From Planctomycetota bacterium (GTDB taxonomy: Bacteria > Planctomycetota > Planctomycetia > Gemmatales > Gemmataceae), in NCBI GenBank assembly GCA_018970845.1, contig JAGWVO010000081.1, positions 1 through 11,795 of the forward strand: 11,795 nt of DNA, read 5' to 3'. The position numbers and the translations under genes were made by a program. Of the stretch, positions 7,701-11,795 are shown in pieces. The number at the start of each line of letters is the position of its first letter. The stretch's first letter is position 1. The notes under the pieces were generated by a model. It was not told where the DNA came from and did not search any database. It was given only the letters and a program-made list of their open reading frames with translations.

Positions 7701-9654
7701 CCGTGGCCAGGCTGGTGATGGATGAGGCGAGCACTGTTTCACCAAAAGCCACATTCAAAGTAGCGTTGTTGATGAGAATCGGGCCTCCGACGGTCACCTT
7801 GTCGTAGAAGTAAGCCGTTGAAGCGTTGGCTATGGTCAGCCCGGTGGGCGCGGCAAGGTTTCCGACCATCCCCAGAACCAGCGTGTCGTTCGCGCTTCCA
7901 GAGTCGAGGGTAAGGGCTTGCGCGCCGTTGATGTTCCCCAGGCTGATGTTGCCTGCCGTGGATTGCAAGGAAACCGCGGCTGTGGAAAGGATTGCCGAGT
8001 TCACTGTGATTCCGTCGAACGCATTGAGGCTGAGGCCATCCAGGGTCAGGGTTCCCGAAAAGCTGGAGGCGGTATCACCATTTCCCAGGGTGGTGTTTCC
8101 ATCGATCTGACATTGGGTTCCCGCGGCGGCAACCAGGCCTGAATTGGCGCCAAGGGTGTTCTGGAACCAGACCAGGCCGGTGACCCCCGATGCCACGGAG
8201 AGAGCGGCGCCCGTTCCCGATCCCAGGTTGGTGACGGTGCCCGTCACCGTGGTGGCTCCGGAACCGATTCCGGCAGCCAATGACAGGTTTTGCGCGCCAG
8301 TCAGGGTTCCCAATTGAATGGCGCCGCCATTGGAATTGAATGTGACGCCCGCCCCTGACAGCGTGACGGCATTCATGGAGATGCCGTCGAACCCGGAAAG
8401 TGAAAGACCATCCAGTTGCACATTACCGGCTAGGCTTGTCGCGGTGTCGCCGTTGCCGAGGGTGACATCGTCGTCAAAGCGCAGGCTGGAACCGCCAGTG
8501 GCGGAGATTCCTGAATTGGCGCCGACCATGGATTGGAATCGGACAAGTCCCGTCACTCCCGATGACACCGTCAAGGCGGCTCCGATTCCGGAACCGAGGT
8601 TGCTGACAAGGCCGCTGACCGTGGTCGTGCCAGCGCCGATTCCGGCGGCCAGCGTCAAGTTTTGGGATCCCGAGAGGGATCCAACCTGAATGGCGGATCC
8701 ATTGGAGTTCAATGAACTTGCCGCGGTGGCCAGTTGGAGCGTCCCGAAGTCAAGTCCGTCAAATCCGCTGAACGCGACCCCATTGAACAGGGAAATTCCC
8801 CCCAGGCTGGTTGCCGTGGTGCCATTTCCCAGCGAGACATTCCCGTCGAAACGGACATTCGAACCGCCACTGGAAACGATTCCCGAGTTGCCCGCCAAGG
8901 TTGAATTGAAATGAACCTGCCCGGTGACGCCGGCGGCCACTGTCAATGCCGCGCCGGTGCCACTGCCCAGGTTGCTCACGCTTCCGATGAAGTCAACGGC
9001 TCCCATCCCAATGCCGGATGCCAGCGTGAGATTGTTGGATCCGCCCGCAAGTGTGGATCCAAATTGGATGGCGTTGCCGTTGGAATTGAGCGAGACGGTT
9101 GATGTCAGCGTCGAGGCTCCACCATAGGCCTGGACTCCTGTGGTGATCACATTCCCGCCGAGGTTGGAGACCGTGGAGCAGGCCAGGCTTGCGCAAGTGA
9201 CATTCCCATTGATGTCCAAAAGGCTGAGGTTGGCATCAAAATCCAGCGCCGCGGCGGGGGCATCATAGGCGGTGAACACCACATTATCGCCGGCGCCGCC
9301 GGAACCTGTCACGCTGATGCGGGTGGTGGCGGTCGCTGAAGTCAGGTTGCCGGTGATGGATCCGGATGTCTTGGTTGAAGTGACGACCAACGGTGATCCG
9401 TCCATACCCCCATTGGTGAGGCTGGCATTGAATGTGATCGACACGGTGTTGGTCGAGGTGGTCGCGAAGGTTGCCACCTCACCCGCCGCCAGGTTGATGG
9501 AAAGGATCCCACCGGAGAAACTGACGCTGGCCGGGTTGGTTCTTTCCTCCATTGATTCGAGCAGAAGTTGGCGATTTCCGGACTTTCGTTGACTTGGCCG
9601 TGATTTTGAAGCGAGAAAACCTTTGAAAAGGGATGACCATGCGCGGCTTGCCAT
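1711..9654 (-). CDS. giant planctomycete-type beta-strand-repeat surface protein with C-terminal FG-GAP-like repeats
   Basis: A 2647-residue exported or surface protein, rich in G, S, T, A, N and V with very few cysteines. Its function is probably structural or adhesive (inferred). Order of parts: basic N-terminus, then LLLESMEERTNPA at 30-42, a motif typical of giant planctomycete exported proteins; ~124-residue repeats at 190-563; a beta-rich middle of shorter degenerate repeats at about 564-1311, including two 'DTT...P-AGA..-.ITGG' blocks near 730 and 973 and a haemagglutinin-like motif at 853-903; twelve ~68-residue repeats at 1312-2129; one autotransporter-associated beta-strand repeat at 2152-2185; a linker; and five FG-GAP-like blades at about 2350-2630. 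The chain ends TNLTIIS, with no PEP-CTERM, LPXTG or beta-barrel domain visible. GAGGAG eight bases before the ATG fixes the start. The frame is intact throughout. There is no classical signal peptide; the route out is unknown. Annotators may call such proteins autotransporter or beta strand repeat-containing protein. Confidence 0.9.
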   Translation of the reverse strand: MASRAWSSLFKGFLASKSRPSQRKSGNRQLLLESMEERTNPASVSFSGGILSINLAAGEVATFATTSTNTVSITFNASLTNGGMDGSPLVVTSTKTSGSITGNLTSATATTRISVTGSGGAGDNVVFTAYDAPAAALDFDANLSLLDINGNVTCASLACSTVSNLGGNVITTGVQAYGGASTLTSTVSLNSNGNAIQFGSTLAGGSNNLTLASGIGMGAVDFIGSVSNLGSGTGAALTVAAGVTGQVHFNSTLAGNSGIVSSGGSNVRFDGNVSLGNGTTATSLGGISLFNGVAFSGFDGLDFGTLQLATAASSLNSNGSAIQVGSLSGSQNLTLAAGIGAGTTTVSGLVSNLGSGIGAALTVSSGVTGLVRFQSMVGANSGISATGGSSLRFDDDVTLGNGDTATSLAGNVQLDGLSLSGFDGISMNAVTLSGAGVTFNSNGGAIQLGTLTGAQNLSLAAGIGSGATTVTGTVTNLGSGTGAALSVASGVTGLVWFQNTLGANSGLVAAAGTQCQIDGNTTLGNGDTASSFSGTLTLDGLSLNAFDGITVNSAILSTAAVSLQSTAGNISLGNINGAQALTLDSGSANDTLVLGMVGNLAAPTGLTIANASTAYFYDKVTVGGPILINNATLNVAFGETVLASSITSLATANNYSVSMTGSGTIITGATLLSNTGSVVIGNSTSDMLLFGGGLDVSALTPGYASSIAGFIGSSAAPIHLDRVLLSADATLDTTNAGASPAGASLSLTGGVTLAGNTLTTRTGLAGATDLTGILNLGGGQVVSETGNINLGTSLAGATITMTGDILVQAKGGNITVGALTTIAGGGNSLTLRSDNIFINSGPGSISGLTTVALEPFTMNRSIFLGSATSSPAPGLKISQSMINAISASGLVIGQSGDSGLVTVGNSASASPLTIVANGGGGKVQVTGPLVSTAMTGVGVTILGSGATTVLGANIVTAGTPVVINDAVQVDANVTIDTTATGAVPAGANIDITGGAAGIFATSGKTYGLIVTGGTAGVITLGALKGFGTGGTGSLVTGLMVTGASTVLPTQNLLDGAVSVSAAAISVGADLTAGAGLSITGALALTGNSVLTGDGVTINGGINADNHNLSLDGMSGMAGSGPISVSGAITNAAALAVLDSTGAVFGGAVTALSAQINGTNTGTIVFADNLNIAGGISAAAGAYALSIFGTSNTIGGPVSFGNTGPVSIGNNDGDGTTIGSGLARLTQTNLQGTIKLGGSSTLGLVNATTPGGKLDITADSLNIGYNNAGNAFGPLIITASNAVNLTGGALASATLNVNAGSLGQSGGTLAVVGSSSLSCAGTIHLPDANSFGGDLAFTGSNVTIRDTTSLSLSGAGAATGNLVLSSPLGISQSGGSLTVSGSAVLTTPGASISLDKANNFASVGITSAANATINDINALVLDSITLGGSLLVTTGGAVTQSAALSVAGLTTINAPISGNMTLGLANNLGGGITFTGKDVILNNATSLTLSGPSLANGNLTVSATGALNGIGGLITVGGNAGFTGVNIGLANLNVAGTLAISTGGNATILNNLALSLAASSISGTLNAGAITGNITDTALVTIGGNGNFTTYQADADIFLDQTIVTGSIILSTTGTTGDSTYATGAPINLAGGAVAGSLTLFSTSTISQSAPFSATGAIDLTGTDITLANPGNSFTGPVTFSANSVSLADLTNMPVGAGTAMGNLTLSAPSITQSGTLAVAGTTTLSTSKSDIILNDSANTFGGAVAINSAGGATINASTALLFTNSSVGGNFASTSMGIDQVLGSSLFVAGSSTLAAASGADILLDNAGNDFVGPVGFGARDVRLTDANNLVLGPGKASGTLQVQSVGIGQGGAISIAGSTSLISSGGDISLADPMNVFTGSVTFTGKNTALAASNSLEIAMGTAVGTLSLSGLSLSQTGTIAATGASSLAANAGDIVFMLANTFGGPVGLSATNASLNNIVATSLNAGTISGTMELTSGGTVSQAAGALAVSGATTVNAAGFDISLGSPANALAGGFNFQGRDVSVTNTLDLALAGIATGNLSADAAGDISDSMPVSAGGTASFNATGTGHGILVDQLSALGLITAGTADGNAAIVNSGSISFAGTVAGLFSLSALSGGISDGGPVSATGGLEITAPGASSLAQALAGPGGLTFNGTGTLAVSGANTFTGDTNINAGTLVLTGSLAKSDVIVAGGTLRGTGDMASLSAKGGTVRPGQSAGSFLSSGPANLGAGNNYVVEVNGTVPGTGYSQIVSDGVTLAGTLGLVQTVPFTPMIGSHYTIIDNTGALPVSGTFAGLPEGSTVNLGSQRFIITYQGGTGANDVVLTAINTVPAPTGPVITAPFSLARGVMVSATTGLVQLGTTGGVFRQFRPFAGYVGLVDVDTVDRTGDGKADALVVSMASTGSAGTMMVIDAATGRQAYRFNVFPGFMGGARVSAGIADLGGTLRSLIVAGAGPGANPAVKVYDSVYGTVLRQFNAFGTSYRGGVDLALSNPDSLGKSILAVGSLVNANVRVFDLNNTAAPLYAFRAFSTPMSSFSIRVGDINGDGFNEIIGGVGSGILPLLRVFQPNGTLLKQIQPFTSSYSGGVNIGLGDIDNDGTLEIIAGAAQGTRGLVKAYKANGAVVYSNFISPVITSLTLGTNLTIIS
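1768..2607 (-). repeat. five FG-GAP/VCBS-like blades at the C-terminus of the giant protein
   Basis: Five units of roughly 50 residues follow the pattern 'QF.PF...Y.GGV......D..DG...I..G.G....V.V.D...G', like the integrin-type FG-GAP blades common at the C-termini of large planctomycete proteins. The acidic calcium-binding loop is intact in blade 1 (DRTGDGKAD, about 2383), blade 4 (DINGDG, about 2543) and blade 5 (DIDNDG, about 2592). Blades 2 (ADLGGTLRS) and 3 (NPDSLGKS) have lost most of its acidic ligands. Five blades is fewer than the seven of a closed integrin propeller, so the fold may be open, may recruit a neighbouring segment, or may be completed in an oligomer. Confidence 0.7.
3100..3201 (-). 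repeat. single autotransporter-associated beta-strand repeat (PATR-like) in the giant protein
   Basis: Residues 2152-2185 contain GTGTLAVSGANTFTGDTNINAGTLVLTGSL-type spacing: 'G.GTL.-SG.NT-TG.T.INAGTLVL.G', the pattern of the passenger-associated PATR family. It is followed by '.V.GGTLRGTGD', also usual in such proteins. Only one good copy is visible, at the junction between the ~68-residue array and the C-terminal part. Confidence 0.75.
3268..5721 (-). repeat. array of twelve ~68-residue repeats in the giant protein
   Basis: Residues 1312-2129 divide without remainder into twelve units of 68, 67, 69, 66, 73, 65, 70, 68, 67, 68, 66 and 71 residues. Typical pattern: 'G.-TL......DI.L....N.F.G.V...G..V.L.....L.L.....-G.L.....-I.Q.G.L.V.'. 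The unit boundary is a small residue plus G, next to the 'Q-S/T-G' strand. The pattern suggests stacked beta-helix rungs. Units 4, 5 and 12 lack the central N-x-F-x-G turn; unit 5 carries the largest insertion. The units have diverged in DNA as well as protein, so the array is old. Confidence 0.8.
6946..7098 (-). other. haemagglutinin/large-exoprotein-like motif within the giant protein
   Basis: Residues 853-903 read 'LEPFTMNRSIFLG...GLKISQSMINAISASGLVIG...GLVTV'. This resembles the recurring 'L.P.T..R.I.LG...-GL.LS..EL..I.AG.L.IG...G.ITV' unit I recall from large filamentous-haemagglutinin-like exoproteins of cyanobacteria and planctomycetes. The recognition is by pattern only; it marks a third type of beta-rich segment in the chain. 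Confidence 0.5.
7966..9087 (-). repeat. three tandem ~124-residue repeats near the N-terminus of the giant protein
   Basis: Residues 190-315, 316-439 and 440-563 are units of 126, 124 and 124 residues (378, 372 and 372 bases). Each starts 'NSNG.AIQ.G.L.G.QNL-LA.GIG.G' and continues '-TNLGSG.GAAL.V..GVTG.V.F', 'ANSG', 'LGNG.TA-S' and 'GFDGI'. A degenerate fourth unit begins at about residue 564 (QSTAGNISLGNINGAQALTL). The units are still recognisably similar in DNA, so this array looks younger than the ~68-residue array downstream. Confidence 0.85.
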
Positions 9655-10059
9655 GTGGCCTGCTCCTCGGAACGGCGTTCGTGGAAATCACGGGATAGGG
9701 ATGCCGACCATGCAACCGTGGCCCTGGTCGAACCCCGTCTCTGATGCGCCTTTGAATCCTTTTCTTTCAGCCGCGTGTCGCTTTTTGTGATGCCACCGAT
9801 GAGGTTTGTCTGAACCTCAAACAAAAAAAGGAACGCTTCCCCAACCAGAGCGAGCCTGATGATGACTGGGAGCGAGGATCTTGTTTGGCTCTTGGCAGGC
9901 AGGGATTTTCCGGCAGGCCGATCTCGATGTTCCCCGGTGCTCATGGATGCTTATTGCCGGGTTGCCGTGCTGGATTTGGTTTTGGAATCCGGAGTGGTTG
10001 AAGTCCATCAGGCTCGGGCATGCTAAGTTGAGTGAACAGATTTCCCGAAGGGAGCCACC
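9655..10059. other. divergent intergenic region between the giant gene and the dipeptidase
   Basis: These 405 bases separate two divergently transcribed genes and must hold both promoters. At the left end is the GAGGAG ribosome binding site of the giant gene (9663-9668); at the right end AAGGGAG (10048-10054) serves the dipeptidase. I see no convincing -35/-10 pair for either gene; TTGAAG at 9998-10003 with a poor -10 at about 10021 is the best for the plus strand. A hairpin lies at 9800-9819 next to an A-rich tract. A 55-codon frame at 9859-10026 (plus) is open, but it has no good ribosome binding site. Confidence 0.6.
9800..9819. repeat. 7-bp hairpin beside an A7 tract in the divergent intergenic region
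   Basis: TGAGGTT (9800-9806) and AACCTCA (9813-9819) form a perfect stem around the six-base loop TGTCTG. The A-rich tract AACAAAAAAAGG follows directly on the plus strand. On the minus strand the T run comes before the stem, not after it, so neither orientation gives a standard terminator. It lies about 146 bases upstream of the giant gene's start and could be an operator or a leader hairpin. Confidence 0.35.
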
Positions 10060-11145
10060 ATGAGCCGGCCATGCTTCATTTTTGATGTCCACCTCGACTT
10101 GGCGATGAACGCCATGGAGTGGAATCGCGACCTCAGGTGGCCGCTTGAAAAGATCAGGCGCTGGGAAATGCACATGAAGGACAAGGTCGATCGTGGAAAC
10201 AACACGGTTTGCCTGCCGGAAATGCGGCGTGGAAACATCGGCTTGTGCGTCGCCACCCAGATCGGAAGGTATTCGCCCTATTTTCATCGCCTGCCCGGAT
10301 GGAACTCCCCGGATCAGGCGTGGGCGCAAACCCAGGGACAGTTGGCGTGGTATCGGGCCATGGAGGAACAGGGCGAGATGGCCCAGGTCCGCGACCTCGC
10401 CCAATTGGAAAGGCATTTGAAGGCATGGGATGACAATGTTGCCAAGGGTGTGAAACACCCTATCGGGTACATCCTCAGCCTTGAGGGGGCGGACTCCCTT
10501 GTCACGCTCAGGAATCTGGAGCGTTCCCACGCCGATGGACTGCGCGCCGTCGGCCCGGCCCATTACGGCCCAGGAAGGTATGCCCATGGAACCGATGCCG
10601 AGGGCCCGATCACCCCGCTGGGAATCGACCTCCTAAGGGAGATGGACCGCCTGGGCATGATCCTTGACGTGACCCACCTGTGTGATGAGACATTCTGGGA
10701 CGCCCTCGACCATTTCAACGGCCCCCTGTGGGCCAGCCACCAGAATTGCCGGAAGCTTGCGCCTTGGAACAGGCAGTTCGATGATGAGCAGATCAAGGCC
10801 GTGATCTCGCGCGGCGGAGTACTTGGCATGGCGTTTGACGCCATCATGATGGTTCCCGGATGGGTCCACCTCAAAAGCAAGCCGTCTGATTTCCAATTAA
10901 GGATTGAGCGGATCTGCGACCATATCGACCATATCTGCCAACTGGCGGGGAATTCCCGTCATGTCGGCATCGGCACCGACCTCGATGGCGGTTACGGCAC
11001 CGAGCAAACGCCGATGGATCTCGATTCCATCGCCGACCTTCAAGCGCTGCCCGCACTCCTCGCCAAGCGCGGCTATGGAGAAAAGGATATCCAAGGCTTT
11101 ATGTCTGGCAATTTCCTCGACTTCCTGCGCAGGGCCTGGAAGTAG
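10060..11145 (+). CDS. membrane dipeptidase-like metallopeptidase, family M19
   Basis: A 361-residue M19 (renal dipeptidase-like) TIM-barrel hydrolase, expected to cleave dipeptides, possibly with D-residues, at a two-metal (usually zinc) site. All six ligand positions known from human renal dipeptidase have counterparts: H11 and D13 (FDVHLD), E142 (SLEGAD), H206 (DVTHLCDE), H227 (ASHQN) and D307 (GIGTDLDGG). R231 just after H227 matches the substrate-binding arginine of the 'SH.N.R' motif. The N-terminus has no signal peptide or membrane segment, so it is probably cytoplasmic despite the family name. AAGGGAG five bases before the ATG supports the start. Length is close to the family norm. 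It is transcribed away from the giant gene and ends 35 bases from a convergent gene, so it is probably monocistronic. The natural substrate is unknown. Confidence 0.93.
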   Translation: MSRPCFIFDVHLDLAMNAMEWNRDLRWPLEKIRRWEMHMKDKVDRGNNTVCLPEMRRGNIGLCVATQIGRYSPYFHRLPGWNSPDQAWAQTQGQLAWYRAMEEQGEMAQVRDLAQLERHLKAWDDNVAKGVKHPIGYILSLEGADSLVTLRNLERSHADGLRAVGPAHYGPGRYAHGTDAEGPITPLGIDLLREMDRLGMILDVTHLCDETFWDALDHFNGPLWASHQNCRKLAPWNRQFDDEQIKAVISRGGVLGMAFDAIMMVPGWVHLKSKPSDFQLRIERICDHIDHICQLAGNSRHVGIGTDLDGGYGTEQTPMDLDSIADLQALPALLAKRGYGEKDIQGFMSGNFLDFLRRAWK

Positions 11146-11180
11146 ACAAAGGAAGGGGCGACTACCGGGCGCGGCAAGGC
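11146..11180. other. short convergent intergenic spacer
   Basis: Only 35 bases separate the stop codons of the dipeptidase and the convergent right-edge gene. I see no stable hairpin or T run, so termination for both genes must rely on another mechanism or on sequences inside the facing gene. Confidence 0.5.
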
Positions 11181-11795
11181 TCAGGCCGCCGCATGGCCCG
11201 CTTTTTCGCTGTTCATCTTCTCGCGCAGGTCCAGATTGGCATCCACCAAACCCATGAGCAGGGCCTCGGCCTTTCGTTCCTCCGCTTGTTCCCGCCCGGC
11301 CTTTTCCTCCTCGAAGGAAGGCCCCAACTCGAAATGCGTCGCGGCTTCGTACGAAACCTTTTTCGCTTGGCGTTTTTTTGTCTTTCCAGGTCGCGATACA
11401 GCGACCTGGGTTTCCGCGTGCGGCGAGGGGCCTGCCGGCATGCTGACATTGATCACCTGGGGCGGCAACTGGCGACGGGCCATCAGGACCAAAGCCAGCA
11501 TGCTCGAAGCGCAACCCAATCCGAATGAAAGGGCATGGGAATCAAGGAAGCTGGAATCACGGCGCTCCGGCCTTTCCTTGGCATGGATCGGGACGGAGGT
11601 CGGCGGATCCTCGATCAGGATCCCCTTGAGGCATTCGGGAGAGGGCACCATCTCGGCCATGATTCCGGGTTGATCTTCCTTGGAAACGGAAAGGCCGACT
11701 TGCAGGATTGGGTCTGTTTTCACATTGGCGGGAACGGGATCCGCACCCCGGCAAAGCGCCGAGGAAAGAATCATGATGCCACTGAGTGATCGGAA
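11181..11795 (-). CDS. unrecognised membrane protein with C-terminal charged helix, 5'-truncated by the window edge
   Basis: I do not recognise this family. The first ATG inside the window (11774) gives 197 residues, but the frame stays open to the edge. The residues before and after that ATG (FRSLSGIMILSSALCRGADP) look like the hydrophobic core and end of a signal peptide, and no ribosome binding site precedes the ATG, so the true start is probably outside. Counting from the ATG: a polar, proline-rich segment at 12-75, one apolar stretch at 81-99 followed by RR (likely a membrane span), a basic stretch KTKKRQAKK at about 130-138, and an E/K/A-rich helix at about 153-190 that may form a coiled coil. 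It is convergent with the dipeptidase. A stop-proximal charged tail and normal codon use support a real gene. Confidence 0.6.
   Translation of the reverse strand, partial: FRSLSGIMILSSALCRGADPVPANVKTDPILQVGLSVSKEDQPGIMAEMVPSPECLKGILIEDPPTSVPIHAKERPERRDSSFLDSHALSFGLGCASSMLALVLMARRQLPPQVINVSMPAGPSPHAETQVAVSRPGKTKKRQAKKVSYEAATHFELGPSFEEEKAGREQAEERKAEALLMGLVDANLDLREKMNSEKAGHAAA

Noticed and set aside
3268..9087. CRISPR-like or minisatellite DNA repeats
   Set aside because: The periodicity is in the protein coding frame, units are long and diverged, and there are no identical short repeats with unique spacers.
9859..10026. 55-codon plus-strand frame MMTGSEDLVWLLAG...
   Set aside because: Not called as a gene: no Shine-Dalgarno sequence and third-position GC that looks lower than in the neighbouring genes; listed only as a finding to test.
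9817..10587. Open 256-codon minus-strand frame opposite the dipeptidase start
   Set aside because: It lies opposite a gene with all six catalytic ligands and a good ribosome binding site; its own product matches nothing I recognise.
11751..11774. Lipoprotein signal (LSSALC) in the right-edge protein
   Set aside because: The residues before the cysteine (S-A-L-C) do not fit a lipobox, which needs a small residue just before the cysteine.

Overview
The window probably comes from a planctomycete (Planctomycetota). The main clue is the N-terminus of the giant protein, which carries the 'LLLES-MEERTNPA' type of motif seen on many very large exported planctomycete proteins. GC-rich coding sequence, a huge repeat-built surface protein and FG-GAP-like C-terminal repeats fit this. 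The assignment is recalled family knowledge plus inference; there is no rRNA or tRNA here to confirm it.

Layout, left to right. Positions 102-1454 (minus) encode an FAD-dependent flavin monoamine/polyamine oxidase with a Tat-like N-terminus. Positions 1455-1710 are intergenic and hold a strong minus-strand hairpin terminator, a second dyad, and a duplicated element with two TTTGCAAA palindromes that overlaps a plausible oxidase promoter. Positions 1711-9654 (minus) are one uninterrupted 2647-residue gene filling two thirds of the window. Its product has the planctomycete N-terminal motif, three full ~124-residue repeats, a long beta-strand-rich middle with a haemagglutinin-like motif, twelve ~68-residue repeats, a single autotransporter-associated beta-strand repeat, and five C-terminal FG-GAP-like blades. 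Positions 9655-10059 are a divergent intergenic region with no convincing gene. Positions 10060-11145 (plus) encode a cytoplasmic M19-family (renal dipeptidase-like) metallopeptidase with all expected metal ligands. Positions 11181-11795 (minus, convergent) hold an unrecognised membrane protein whose start probably lies beyond the right edge.

The genes do not form an obvious pathway. The giant gene and the oxidase share a strand, but the terminator and a separate candidate promoter suggest separate transcription. The dipeptidase and the right-edge gene are probably unrelated housekeeping or accessory genes. The most interesting object is the giant protein: several unrelated repeat classes in one chain, and no recognisable autotransporter barrel or sorting tail to explain how it reaches or stays on the cell surface. 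I found no CRISPR array, insertion sequence, tRNA, rRNA or phage gene.
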